Part shown: positions 33,601 to 47,400 of the stretch, in pieces
Layout: each line of letters begins with the position of its first letter
Position numbering within the stretch: the stretch's first letter is position 1
Position numbers and translations under genes: made by a program
Notes under the pieces: model-generated
The model's database searches: none
Told to the model about the DNA's origin: nothing
Seen by the model: the letters and a program-made list of their open reading frames with translations, nothing else
NCBI GenBank assembly: GCA_018340805.1
Contig: JACMZG010000008.1
Span: 12,383,742 to 12,447,741, forward strand
Reading direction: 5' to 3'
Length of the DNA: 64,000 nt
Origin: Microvelia longipes
Lineage: Eukaryota > Arthropoda > Insecta > Hemiptera > Veliidae

Positions 33601-33860
33601 AACTTTTAGATACAACAGCCATTTTTAGCTTTTCCGGAAAGATACCTTAACTTAGAGATAAATCACAGATATACCTGAGTGGTTCAGTAATAAATTCAAC
33701 TGATGATTTCAGAAACTCAGATTTTATTTTATCATTGCCTGCAGTTTAATCTTTTTTAGTTCTTTAATGTAGTGCTTTATTTCAGCAAGTATTATTCTTA
33801 TACTTGTTACTTCAGATAAACTATAAGATAAAAATTTAATGTCCCATTAAATTTTTCAGG
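33601..33860 (-). pseudogene. LINE RT N-terminal fragment, out of order
   Basis: Reads GNDKIKSEFLKSSVEFITEP and GIFPEKLKMAVVSK, a start-of-RT pattern, with a stop and frame changes. It lies upstream of the endonuclease fragment on the minus strand, the reverse of normal LINE order, so two fragments are juxtaposed or rearranged. Confidence 0.55.
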
Positions 33861-33864
33861 AAAG

Positions 33865-34370
33865 TAATTTTATTAGAACACAAAATAGTTATGATTAAAA
33901 AAGCATTTATTGCAGAGCATAAAAGATATACATTAAAATTAAATAATACAAATGTTAATAACTTTCTTGGAAATAAGAGTCTTTATTTGACATTAACAAT
34001 ATATTATGTAAAAAATGTATGTTATTTAAAGTAAAATACTACATATATAGGTATTATATAATATTAACAATAAAAACACATTAAAAGATAACTTCATTTT
34101 GGTGAGTACTAATTATTTTAAAATTTACAATCATGCATCTGATGTCATGATCATTTAGTGTGAAGATATTTCAAAGTGAGACTAAGAACCTGGATCACAT
34201 CAGGCAAAAGATTTGCAAATATATTGTATTATAAAGAACATACTAAAGTTGACTTTGATCCTACTACATACTACTAAAGATATAGAGTATCTTTTTTTTT
34301 AATCAACTCATTTGTAATTAATAAGAACTATTAACTTCTAGTCAGTATATAATATAAAGTTTATTGATCA
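33865..34370. other. A+T-rich, no gene seen
   Basis: No recognisable gene, repeat or RNA. Confidence 0.5.
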
Positions 34371-34374
34371 ACCA

Positions 34375-34432
34375 AAGTATTTAACTTCCTCCGTTTCGCC
34401 TTAGGAGTTAAATGCTTTGGCTACCTCGGCTT
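34375..34432. repeat. Short hairpin-forming inverted repeat
   Basis: CCAAAGTATTTAACTTCC faces GGAGTTAAATGCTTTGG with a 14-bp spacer; followed by more copies of the spacer word TTTCGCCTTAGGA. Confidence 0.55.
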
Positions 34433-34754
34433 TCGCCTTAGGAACCAACTAACTGCTCAGGGAAATAATAGAATTCTTTACTCCCTTACTGCATAAATAA
34501 CACAATTTTGCACTAGTTTGCTCAGTTAGTGTTTTTCTTTAAAGGTTTTATCACATTTCCTTTGAAAAATACAGAAAAAATAAGTTATGAGTAGTGCTTA
34601 ATAATTGAGTAACTGCTCAAGTTTCAGAACCTTAAGCAAGAAATGGATTGTTAAGCAAGGAAACATGCATTTCAAAGGAAATTCGCCCGACATGCAAACG
34701 TTTGTAACTATAAACTATTTTGTAGTTACAAACTTATATACTGTTAAAAAACAA

Positions 34755-35090
34755 TAAAAAAATATCATCCTTACCAGGATTTGAACCCAGGTACCCTGGC
34801 TTTGAGTGCTTAAGTAAACTCCGGACCATTTTCATTCAACTCACAGGCCCCAAGAAACATCAAAAACGACTCCCCACTTGAAATATGTTGTTTAATAAGC
34901 CATATTTTTGGTCTCTGGACTGGATTTATTCAGTTTAGAAGAGCATTGTGTTTGTATCCATGATGTCCTACATTCCTGAAGATGCCTCCCGCAGTGGAAG
35001 CGAAACGTCGGATTCTTCATCTACATTGACGTGGTCACCACCGGAAGACCTACATCTTCATGGTTTTATTCGATTCAGCACTTCAAAACA
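34755..35090 (+). repeat. SINE-like repeat carrying a hammerhead ribozyme
   Basis: Begins with a tRNA-like inverted B box (CCAGGATTTGAACCCAGGTA) shared with 32640, and holds the hammerhead at 34972. It ends GACGTGGTCACCACCGGAAG and ACCTACATCTTCATGG, whose decayed copy is at 11950. Confidence 0.55.
34972..35013 (+). ncRNA. Hammerhead ribozyme, complete core
   Basis: Stem I ATTC (34972-34975) with GGAT (35010-35013); CTGAAGA (34976-34982); bulged T; stem II GCCTCC/GGAAGC with one C-A mismatch around CGCAGT; GAAA (35002-35005); minimal stem III CG closed by A-T (ACGT is self-complementary); predicted cleavage after C35009. Very short palindromic stem III helices suggest action as a dimer. Confidence 0.7.
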
Positions 35091-35094
35091 CATT

Positions 35095-35980
35095 TTGGTT
35101 TACAGGAATTTATGATTGTTTTTTTTCAGTTTTAGGTCGGTCATTTAGAGTGGTCATATCTTCTTCGGACAGGTTTCATTTGATTTGGTAAAAATAATAA
35201 CCTTGCATTTTGTTAATTTTTTGAAAATATTGCAGATTTACCTAACTAGGTTACTGACAGATGAACTAAGTTAATGAACTAGAATATAGATTCTACAGTA
35301 TGGTCACCTCTATCCCATTCTTACTCTAAGATATATTCATAATTAAATTAATCATACCAGCAAAACTAATCAATTTTACAAATTTGACTATTGAGTAACA
35401 TTGAATAATAATAATGAGTTATAATTATTTGAAATTATAGAAAATGCAGTCGCCATTCTGTCAGAAAATGTTTTAAACGTTACATATGAAGTTGACAACA
35501 TAAAAATGGCAAATTAATTGAATGATATACAATAAACAAATATAGTACATTTAACAGTATTTAAAATAAACAATAAATCGATGGCTACAAACTCAAAAAG
35601 ATAATTTTTCTTTTCGAAATTAACTAAAAATCGACAACATGAAATGCAAATATTAACAAACATATTAGATGATATTCAAAAATAATTATTTGAAATTTCT
35701 GCCAGAATGGGAAGTACATTAACATTCAATGCACGAAACAATTAACATCAAATTATAAAAGTATTAATAATATTAAACTATATTAGAGCTAATTGATCAA
35801 AAATAAACACAGCTCCGTCTAATTGCCTGTTTTTAAAACCTATTTGTTGAAACTTAACCAACATGTATATAGAGATATTATTACTAGAGAGGCCTTATCA
35901 GTTTGAGTTCAAAACAACAACAAAATTAACCTAAACACCTTCGGTTATTAATATAATCAAATGAACAGTAAAATCAGAGA
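35095..35980. other. A+T-rich, no gene seen
   Basis: Long A/T runs only; no ORF or repeat recognised. Confidence 0.5.
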
Positions 35981-35984
35981 CTAT

Positions 35985-36205
35985 AGATACTTAAACAGTA
36001 AGACTGTCGACTCAAAGGTTGGAAAATTTGGATTCTGGTCGTCACTAGCGCGGCGTGGGACCTACCTTTTTAATTGAGTGGGCGTGTCTTGATTTCCCAC
36101 TTTTTGCCCAGTCAGTTTGAAATAAATTTTTTATACTTTGTATAGTCATACTTCTAACTAGTCGCACCGCTTCGCACGGCCTTCGTCGTCTATAAACTTA
36201 CACAG
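35985..36205 (+). mobile_element. MITE-like repeat (mate at 51895-52105, inverted)
   Basis: TACTTAAACAGTAAGACTGT, TGGAAAATTTGGATTC, TTTGTATAGTCATACTTCTA and CTAGTCGCACCGCTTCGCAC recur in inverse order and complement at 51895-52105. Confidence 0.65.
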
Positions 36206-36840
36206 AACGCTTCTGATTACTTTTAAGTTTTTTATTCAAGTAATTTATTAATTTAATTGATTCAATCAGATAATAATGAAATAGTGGCTAAAGTTTACAC
36301 GTGGTAGAAGAAAGATTTTGGCATTTAATGCAGCTGTATTTTAATTACATCGGAGAGATGCTGCGCACATGTGATTAAATATAATTACCTGATAAATTGA
36401 CTAAATCAATCAATTAATTAAATTAAATTTACACTTACCTGCCTTCAGTAGCTTTCTGTGGAAGTTTTAAAAAGACTTTTTTTTTAATTTTAATGTCTGA
36501 CTTTGGTAATACAGAACATGACAACAGCGAACCGTTTTTGTGAAAAATAAAGAAAAATTATAAAAATCATTTTATAATATCAATAAATGAAGCTGTCATA
36601 ACCAAATATTTCCATGGTATTCATAAATTTAAATTAGTTCATGAGTTGTCCGCACCGGTCTGCCGCAACACTAATTTTTAGTAGCTTGCGATAATCGAAT
36701 CCAAACTTTTCCTCATTTAAGTTAACCCCCCCTGAGTAAAATACTTCATAATATAAAACTCGTAAAATGTGACATTGAGAGCCAATAACATTAAAAACAG
36801 CCAATAAGGATTCATTTATTATAACCTTAAGGTATAATAA

Positions 36841-36874
36841 TCCTCCATGACTTTGTTAACAAAGTCATGGAGGA
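36841..36874. repeat. 34-bp perfect palindrome
   Basis: TCCTCCATGACTTTGTT at 36841-36857 is followed at once by its exact reverse complement, with no spacer. Function unknown; it lies between the P450 and KNL1 genes. Confidence 0.95.
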
Positions 36875-37484
36875 GGTTGCATAGAACCCTGAGAGCCTTA
36901 AAAATACATTGAGATACTGTATCTCCTCTAGTAATAATATCTGTATGAACCTTCAGGTGAAATTCTTAGGAAGAGCCCTGTAAATAGTTATATCTAATCA
37001 CAGCAGGAAAATTAATCATCCAACTATTTTAAAACAGGAAATGCTATTTTATTGATCTGTCATAAGAATTTCATAATTAAGCCGGGAAAATTTAAAAAAT
37101 TATCAGTCAAGTTAAGTACTAACTACCTTGGGATTAAAAGTTACACTTAAAATACAAGGGTTTAATTTTCTGTTCCAAGACAGGTAAAACTTTACCTCCT
37201 GAATATCAGTCTTTAACAATTAGAAGTTGCTAGTATTTAATATTAATTTAACTTGATTTAAAACAATTAAAAAAAATGAAGATCATTGTTTAGAAAAAAA
37301 TAATTTAGAACCAACATTGGGATGTGTAACTTGTATTTTATTAAGTTTGTTATCTTATGATAATATTTGTTTTATTCAGGTTAAATTCATAAAAATTATT
37401 AGTTTATCTCTCAATATCAACATAAACCATTAAAATCCTAGATTAATTATTTGTGTAAAGATTTACAATTATTTTTTACACAAG

Positions 37485-37705
37485 AAGTGAGTAGATAAAA
37501 TATTGCATGCAACAAGGCAGGAAAAGAAACATTACTGACACCTAAGATTTCCAGTTGCCTTGGCATTTATGAAGTCAATCGTAAAGCCTGACTTGGCTTC
37601 TCCTCTACAGGTAATTTTATATCCTTTCTCCACCTACAGCTCCGGGGGGATGAAGTAATTGAAATGATTAAAGTCTGTAAAATTCCATTTTCCTGCCTAA
37701 TACAT
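37485..37705 (+). mobile_element. MITE-like repeat related to 12650
   Basis: GTGAGTAGATAAAATATTGC and CAACAAGGCAGGAAAAG face CATTTTCCTGCCTAATAC; the left end matches the inverted right end of 12650-12870. Confidence 0.45.
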
Positions 37706-38332
37706 GAATATCAATAACCCCTTACCAGTATCTATAACTTATTTCACTTTGTTTTATTTCTTTCAACAGTAAATATGTAGTAATAAATAATAAGCCAAGA
37801 AATTAAGTAATTAATTTAAAACACCAAGTGTAATTTTTATTTATAGAGAGAAAGGAGATCAAAACTAGAAATAATATTATAAGCACTAAAATGGCTCATG
37901 CTAAGGCCATTAAAAATCAGCTTAACCCTCAATATACTAAAATGCAGAAATAGTTTTTGCAAAAAAAAGTATTTTTGTTGTTCATCATAATTTTTCTCGA
38001 ATGAAGCACAATAAATTCATGGCACTAACACTAGAAATATTATATAGTAGCAAGAAGTCAAAAAATATAATCTTTAAGTGTTTTTAATTTTTAAGCAATT
38101 CTATTTGTATGTTTTGGCTCGTAATACACAGAAAATAGAATCTGTTTTGTTTAGAGCCAATACTATTTTTGATAGTGATGTCAAGCTCTCATAACCTATA
38201 GTAATGTACTTTAAACTTAATTATAAAATATACACAAAAATTGATTTCTATTATAAAAATTATTATTTACAATAAGAAAATATATATACATTTGTTTAAA
38301 AGCATCCTATTATATCAACTCTATTTTTAATA

Positions 38333-38420
38333 TTATATTCTTTTAAGCATTAAGGCAAAGTTGTAAAATATGTTTTCATCAGCAGGACTATATCTAAATA
38401 AATCCCTGATCAATGAAAGG
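38333..38420 (-). CDS. KNL1: KNL1 terminal exon
   Basis: Encodes SLSLIRDLFRYSPADENIF and YNFALMLKRI, then TAA at 38335-38333. Acceptor tttgtttcag; phase fits exon 8. Confidence 0.82.
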
Positions 38421-41400
38421 CTGAAACAAAAGATACAAAATGAAATTAAAGTCAAAAGTACTGGCAGTAGTTTTCAAAGCAAAATTCAAAGTTTGTTTTT
38501 ATTATTTATTGCATGGGATCTCCAATAAATGAAATTATAATAATACATGGAATCATGTATTGTGTATTGGAATCATGTATGTATGTGGACCTTGCTGCAC
38601 ATTCTCACCATAAGGAGGGTCTGAGAAGTGATTTGATTTTGGCACACAAATATATCAGAATCGGTAAACATTAGAGACAACATTTTGGTTAAATGATGTA
38701 CATACAATACAATACATACAATACAAAGAAAAGTCAAGAAAATTAAGAAGAATGAACAATTTATTTGAAGATTACAGTCCTATTGTTCATTGTCAACAGT
38801 CCATTAATTCTTTACCGAAGAATATTAAGCTATGATAATTCAAAATAAAAACTAACCTGACATCACCATGATACAGTTCTAAAGATAAAGCGTTGGAAGT
38901 AATTTTATCGAGATCCTTCAAAGATAAATGCACATTAAAAGCTTTCATTTGCGGCTTCAGTTTGGCCACTTTAAAAATTAAACTGTAAAATTTAAAAAAT
39001 AATATCATTTGAAAATCATATAATACTTCTATGAAATTTGATAAACATTTAAAACAATGGTAAACATTTGCTGATATCTTAGCAAAAATAAAATAAATGT
39101 TAGAACTAATTATTATTCTTTACATTCCAACTCTAAAGAAAAATTAGAAGAGTAAAGTTATAAAGAGTTAGTTGTATTACTTTAACATTGTAATAAACTT
39201 TATAATCATAATTTATAATGTAATTTAATTAAATTAAATACACTTAATATAAATATTTTTATAAGACGCTGCCAAACATGGAACTTAGGTTTTCTATTTT
39301 ATCATCATCATATGTGAGATGAAGTAATTTATAACGAATGTGCCAAGTTTCATTTCATTATCAGCATTTGTTCAATAATTGTCAATGACATGTATATACA
39401 TTTTTTTTTAAAAATTAAAAAAAAAAATTAGGCGATTGAGATGAACTTAGGCACGAGTGTACCCGTTTATGTAACAAATAAGTAGATAGTTTCATTTGAA
39501 TATGGCTGAGAAAGTATGGTTTTTGTCGGATCACTTATCAACAGTACCTTGATATATGAATATAAAGAGGATTCTTATTTTTATGTTCAGCCATCTCACA
39601 TTATGGTGCCCCCCCCCCCACAAAAAATCTAAAACCATCTTTTGACCTTAAACAGATTCTCAAGTTGTACAATTTCTTTTAAAGGCAAAATATTTAACGC
39701 AATGTGGGAGTAAGTCAATATTTTACCCTTCTAATTATATTCCCATTGGCTACGACTAGGAAACTGATAAATATTAAATATATAGTTCTCTTCTGTGATT
39801 TTCTTTACAATAGCGAAGCTTCATTCTATTGTTGGCAGCTTTTTTAATAAATGTTATTGTAACTTAACAAATAGCATTTATTATATGTATAATAAAATTA
39901 TGATATAATATAATAAATAAAAAAAACATTCAAGCTTCAGACTGTATTTATTTATTATGACTAAAACCTCAAACCTCTTTACAGTTTTTAATTTATTTTA
40001 GAATTATATAAAGTTAGTTTAATTTATTTTAGAAGTATTTAAAGTTAAGTTTTTACAATAAGACAGTAAAGCCACTCACCTATGATCCCTAATATTGGTG
40101 CAAGTGCGGGGGATGCAGGCCCTCAGCTGCCTGTACAGAGGACTTATGGACTTGATCTGCTTCTCAACAGCAGAGAATAACTTGTCCACATCTCCCAAAC
40201 ATTTGCACTTATCCAGAGACTTGTTCTTCAATAGCCGACTCACTACCACTCCTGAGCAGAAGTTTAATCCTTGCTCTGTAACTAAGATAACATCAATGGT
40301 TATATTTAAGTAGGAATTAGAGAGACACTAAGAGGTGAGGTGCTCAGATCTTTAAATCTGTGTTCAATTAGAGAGACACTAAGAGGTGAAGCACTCAGAT
40401 TTTTAAATCTGTGTTCAATTAGAGAGACACTAATAGATGAGGCACTAAGATCTTTAAATCTGTGTTCAATTAGAGAGACACTAAGAGGTGAGGCACTCAG
40501 ATCTTTAAATCTGTGTTCAATTAGAGAGACACTAAGAGGTGAGGCACTCAGATCTGTAAGTCTGTGTACAGTTTAGAGAGACACTAAGGTGAGGTGCTCA
40601 GATCTTTAAATCTGTGTACAATTAGAGAGGCACTAAGAGGTGAAGCGCTCAGATCTTTAAGTCTGTGTTCAATTAGAGAGACACTAAGAGATGAGGTGCT
40701 CAGATCTTTAAATCTGTGTACAATTAGAGAGACACTAAGAGGTGAAGCTTAAAAACTGTGTTCAATGAAGCTTCATAATATTTTGCCATGAAGCCTTTTT
40801 TAATTTTTGCTTTTCCCCATTTATACTGTATCTTTAGATCAAGTTAAAATTCAGTACACATGTAGTCCTACGCAAGACCAACAAGGTACCAAGTTCCATA
40901 TCATTATGAGCAAGTTTGATTTTTAACAAATGAAATGTATAGATGTTAGCTGGTGATAGCTACCCCAAATATCTATACACACCAACTAACACTTTTGATG
41001 TTTTAACAAATAAAAAAGTGTTAATTAGTATCTATGTATAAGATATATATGGTAACTAACATATATTTGATTGTTGCCATTTATTCTTATTTTTTTTATC
41101 CGTTATAATTTTTTAATCAGTGCATTATATTTATGTAATTAGGAGCCCAATCAGAATCAATCCACCTACATGAACTATCTTATAAGGGTAATTTTCTATT
41201 GAAATTACGCTAAACCTGAGTTACATATTTAAGCCCCTCACACTATGGCGGGTTCCCTAAAAAAGTTGTATACTCCTTCATATCATCCTACTTTAATTAC
41301 CACAATATACTTAATACAGACCTCAGCTCACCCAAAAACCAGACACTTACTTGCATCAAAATCAACAGATTTAATCGAAATATTTTCTACAGGTGTTTTC

Positions 41401-44400
41401 ATATCAAACTGAACCCAAGGTACTTTAACAGTAAGAATGATGGAATTGCTGAAGAAATCAGTTGTCCATTCAGTCCATTCCGAGTAATACAACTCCATCT
41501 CCTCCATAAACACTCTGTAAAAACCAATGTAACTGTCAGAAAGCTAAATCATTTCATACAATGTCTTATCATCTCATACAAAGTCTTAATCATGAAAATC
41601 TAGGAAAAAAGTAGATGGGGAAAAATTGCACAGGAAAAAAACACACGGCTTAAAAAAACTTAGTGTACTTACTTAATACGTAAAGGTATAGACTTGTACT
41701 AAATTCTAACTCAATAATATTATTTTTATTTTTGATTTTTTAAAAAAACAAACACAAGTCATTTGATAAAATTAAATACATACTGATAAGGAGTTAAAAC
41801 TTTGTAACTTGATTTATTCCGTGTACTTTTTTCCGGAGTATTTTTTTTCTCGTGTACTTTTTTCCGGATGCCGGAATAACTACACATGGACAACACATCA
41901 ATCAATACATTGATTTTGTGAGGTGAGAATTGAAATAAATATTGATCCCTTCTTATCTATTACTTCATACATACAGCAATATTCAACTGGAGATTGTATG
42001 GCATTTAATTCGCTCCGGTATTTACAACAAATTTATTCAGTAGATCAGACAGGATGAAATAACAAAACATCTTTTAGGTTATAATGAAGTAAAAAAATAC
42101 TTCACCTTAAGATATTTTAGCAGATAGAACCACTAGACGGGAAAAACACTTATTAACTCTGTAGTATCAGAGAGCGCTTACTAAATCTGTTGTCAGCTCG
42201 GAAAAATAGAGTCAAGAAATCAATGAGGTTGATCCAATATGTTATCAATATATATTTATAACGGTGAGCATGGGGTTAACATTCAGGAGTAACCTTATTG
42301 GCTCTGTCACATTATTTTCCTATGCTGTTAACTAAGTATAACCGTGTGTTATACAATAATTCTACAAGTTTCCTATCCCAGTGAGAGTTACCTTACCTGA
42401 TTTTAGATCAAAAACAAAAAAATATGCTAAACGTAATTGTGATTTCTTAATGTTATAATATTAGATTAAAAAAAAAACAGTTACTTGAAATGTTATTAGG
42501 TAAAAATCTGTCATTTAAGCAAAATAATAGTCGAAAAAAAGGGTTACTTTGATTACAATCGAAACTCAAGTTTCTTACAGTGCATAGAAGAAGTGGACTG
42601 GATTCTAAAGTGTAGGATTGGATTCCCTTAGCATAGTTCATACAGCGTATGTAACTGGTGGATTGAATACAATGTCAGGATTTCATATGCTGTGTTTACA
42701 TATTACACATAATGTATTGGAGTTCTGATATTTATAAATAAATTGATTGCCTAAGGTGTGGATTTAAGTAAATAGTGATGCTGTCCTACCCAAATAATAA
42801 ATTGACATTTAATAAATAAGTATTATATTGATTGTGTAATATAGGTCTGCCATGATCATATAAGTACATGATTTTAACACCGGAGGTCTGGCGTTCACAG
42901 CCCGGACTATACTAAGATCGACAGAATAATAGTTTTAACTAATAGCTATTATACAATCCATAGTATAAAAGGGCTGAAAGACCCTACAATGGGCATATAT
43001 TTATTTATTTTTGCAAGCTGAAGATTTAAGTAAATATTAATCTATTCTAATCTATGTACTTACACTTTATGTTTACGTAAATAGAATTTGTAATTATTGA
43101 ATAATAATAATGACTCCATAGAGGATTGCGACTATCAGGGATAACCCCTTCGGGAACAACCTTAAGTGGGAATGGCAACCTTTACACTCAAAGTATAATC
43201 TAAAGTTGGTAATAATTTATTTTAACAAATCTTATATAAACTGAGAGCATAACCTGGGATGTGAACCCCAGACCTCCGAGATGTCAAAGGTCAGTGTAAA
43301 GGCTAACACTTTAACAGCATCGGCTATGGATGTAGATATCTATTGAATAGTATTTGTAATATTATAAATTTCACTAACTTTATATATTACTTAGATCATA
43401 GTTACATCATATAATTCTAACAAACAGCTATAATACAATTCATAGCACAAAGGGACTGAAAGGCTTTTAAACAGGCATTTATTTATTTTTGCAAGCTGTA
43501 GATTTAAGTAAATAAAAATCTATTCTACTCTATGCACTTTATTCGCAATCTACTATAAATTGTATGCAATTCATTTAAAACAGATATATAAAACTCTTGA
43601 AGACCAATAAAAACACACCAATTCAGTAATTTAATATTAAATTTAAGAAAAATATAAACAAAATACGAACCTATTGTGCCATTGGAGAGGTGAAAAGGCT
43701 TTACCTGAAACAAAAACAACATAAAAGTCTCAAGAATCACAAAAAAATGAAATCAGAGACAAATTTGGAACTAACATTTCTTTAAAATTAAAAATTTAAT
43801 ATTAATTAAATTAATTAATTTTTAAATTTAAAAAATTAAAAGACCATTTTAACCAAAGGTATAAATATGCTCCAGCCAGATTTGCAGGGCATCGACCAGA
43901 TCAGCAGTCCTATGCATATTGACTGTTAATCAACAAGTCATTATTAATAAATTATTATTATAATTATTAATTATAATTAACAAGTCATTATCAATAAATT
44001 ATTATTAATAATCTATTATTATTATTTTTTACTTCATGGCATGTTGACATTCAATAAAAGTATAATAAGTTGTTGTTTGTGTAATGTTGTCAACAAGTGG
44101 CCCAAAACAAACTGGCACTTGAAAACAAGGAAGTTAAAGACTATGGAAAAAACCTGAAAAACTGATGGGAAGCTGCATACGGTGATCAATTCTAGCCTCT
44201 GACCCATAGACTTGTGACCGGGTTTAAAGGGTTAAAGAAGGAATTAAGTGAGTGAATATGATTGTTCAATACTACATATATCTTTTTGTATACATGTATA
44301 TGCACGTCTATATAGGCCCAAAAGAGCCATATAGAGAAGATATATTAAAATTATTGAATATAGTTAAATATATTGAAAGAGTCATATGAAATTCGCTAGA

Positions 44401-47400
44401 TACATTGCAAAATGCCATGTAACAATAAATACTAAAACAAGAACACAGTGGTCTTCCTCTCAGCGAGTCCGCAGAGAGGACCTGTAAGGCGAAGTGATAA
44501 ACATTTGCTAAATACATGCCAATATGCCATATAACAACAAAATTTGCCTGTGAAACGACTATAAATGAGGCCACAAGGAAGCCTCCAGGCCATGTAGTGG
44601 CTATGGTTTAAAGGTCTGTATTTGAGGACTTCATACCTCAGGTGATGACTTCACTATTAATTGATTAATTAATTTATTTTTTGTTAATTTTAAATTTAGG
44701 CATTTCATAATTCCCACATATTTTTTAAGTCTAATTTAATATTTTTAATACGTTGTATTGTAAAATAAATAAATAAATAAAATTCCATAAGATTGTGAGA
44801 AATACAATAAGTGTTTTAACATCAACATTTCAACACTGCTCTTGTAAAAACAACTTTATAAACAGATAACTCTTTTTGGGACATTAAAAAGGAGGGTAAA
44901 ACATCAAGTCATTTAGAAGAGTAAACAGTGGTTGAGCTTACAACCCTTAATTGCCCAAAATTAATTCTATAAAAACCTAATTTAATAAATCAATTAAAAC
45001 ATGGACTGAAGTCTATATTTCTTCAGATTAGATCACCCCTTGGTTTGAATAAGGAGGGCTCTAACTTAAATGAGGATAAATTTAGATTAAATTATCACAA
45101 GGTACTAGAAATCAGCGCTGTAGAGGACTAGTGTAGACAACTTATGAGCTAACACCAGTAGCTTTCCAAAAATGACCGATAATGTTACGTACACCATAGC
45201 AACTATTAGTTATGACATCTACATTTATTGTAATAATAAAATTATTCACATCTAGGTTTCTTTTTATTTTAACCAAATAAAGTTGTTTAAAGTTATCATG
45301 TTCTGTATAGCAAAAATTCAGAAACTAATTTAACCATCAACAGAGCACTACTGATGGTAGGAAAGTTCATTTCATCCAATCATTTTTATTGATTTATTCA
45401 CATTTGTGCAGCATCTTAACGATGTAAAGTGACGTTTTTTTTTAATTGGCTGCATTAAATGCCAACATTTGACATTTAATTTAACATTTGAATGTGACTG
45501 AGAACATGTGGAGTCATTCATACTAGGAACCAAAGAAAAGAGTTTCTCCACAAAATAATAGTTTATTGGCTAAACTCTTTCAAGTTAACAAGAGGCCATC
45601 AATAGTGCCTGTATAAATAAGTTATTAAAAATTAAAACAAAATAAAAAAATTACAATGCCAAATAAAAAAAAAAAAAACAAAGAAACACAAAAAGGCAAA
45701 AATACATAAACAGAAACGCTGAAATAGAATAATATAAAATAAATAATTGAAAAGCTAACAATAATAAATAAACAAAAAACATAAAAATAAATCTTGAGCA
45801 AAAAATATGAAACAGACAAAGCAAATGAAAAAATACCATTATTGCTTTTTATTAATTTATTATTGTTACCTTTTAAATATTTATTTATTTTTTATTGTTC
45901 TATTTCCTTGTTTCTGTTTAAGTATTTTTGTCTCTTTGTGTTTCTTTGTTATTTTTCTTTATTTGGGATTTCTGATGTAATTTGTTTATTTTTTTTAATT
46001 TTTAATAACTTATTGAAAAATCCCTTAACTGTAGGGAATAGGGATTTTTTTGTTGAAAAAAATAAAAAAAAGAGGGCTGAAAGCATTGAGATTTTGGTGG
46101 GCTGTCAACTGACTTTAACTGTGTGTTATACTATAGGTATATTTAGGAAAAAAAGAAACAAATGAATGTTATTGTTTTGTTTACCTGGGTCTCTGACATC
46201 TGACAGCACTTCAGATTGAGGAGGGTCATCAATCTCCTCATCACACTCCATCTCAGACTCGAAAACATTCCCATCATCAATAATTTTACAAATCATTTCA
46301 ATTTTCTTATCACAAATTTCAACAGGTTCTTTGATAAACATTTCATTGACTTTAATCATGACAGAATTCAAAATTTTATTATCACTGGACATTGGGAATG
46401 AATGACTTACAGGAATTGAAGAATTAATCATTTCAGGAGTAATGGAGCAACAATTAGCTCTAACTTCATTATTTTCGGATGAAAAAGAGCTTGATAGAGT
46501 TGAAGCATTTATATCATCAGCTTTTTTAAAATTATCTTCTTGCATTTTTAAGTCACAACCAGTCATTATGAAATCACAGTGATCATATAAATTAAGATTG
46601 ATGTTATCTGTATTGGATAAAGGGGATACTGATTTTTTCAAAGGTTTCCTATCAGTCTCTTTGAAATTATCTTCAGAAATAGGAGCTATTGATTGTCGGG
46701 TGGCTACACTGCTTAACTCAGCAGACTTGACTTGATGTAAAGGCGTAGATGACTTCATCAGGGAAACCCTCTGTGGTTTTATGACATTATCTTCAGCAAT
46801 AAGAGAAGTTGAAATGCTGAATGAATTCTCAATTGGCTCAGCCTCTAGAGGTGCAGATGCGATTCTAACTTCATTATATGGTTCTAAACACTCATCTGAC
46901 AGGACAGATTGTTCCATTTCAGCTAATTCAATGTCATCAGCTTTTAGTGAAACAGATTGCTTTGTTGACACTTGGCTAGGTTCCACTAAAGATTCATCTA
47001 CCACATGTGCAGGTGATGCGTTCGTTGGCATTTCACTACAATTAAATAAATCCTTTTCCTCCAAAAGGGCAATGGAATGTTCATTTGAGACATTATTGGG
47101 CATCTCAAACTCATCTTCTGCCCCAGAAACAATTGATTCTCCCATAGTTTCCTTATGCTTGTAGGAATCACAATCACGCAATGGCGAAATAGGATCTTTA
47201 ATTGATTCTTTGCTTAATTTCTTAGGCTCATCAAACATCCCTGATGTAGTCGACTGTCTCATAGACATTCTATTAAATTTTTTAGACTCTTCTTCTACAA
47301 TAGGTGTCATTGAATGTCTCATAGACCTTCTTACAGGCTCCTCAGTTTCTTCTAACATGGGTGCCATCGATGGTCTCATTGACATTCTGTTAGGCTTCTC

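Noticed and set aside
40340..40576. Plus-strand open frame with 17-residue periodicity
   Set aside because: It is the 51-bp intronic minisatellite, whose length is a multiple of three; no start context or homology.
45625..46165. Hydrophobic frames resembling membrane proteins on both strands
   Set aside because: Composition artefact of A/T-rich foldback arms.
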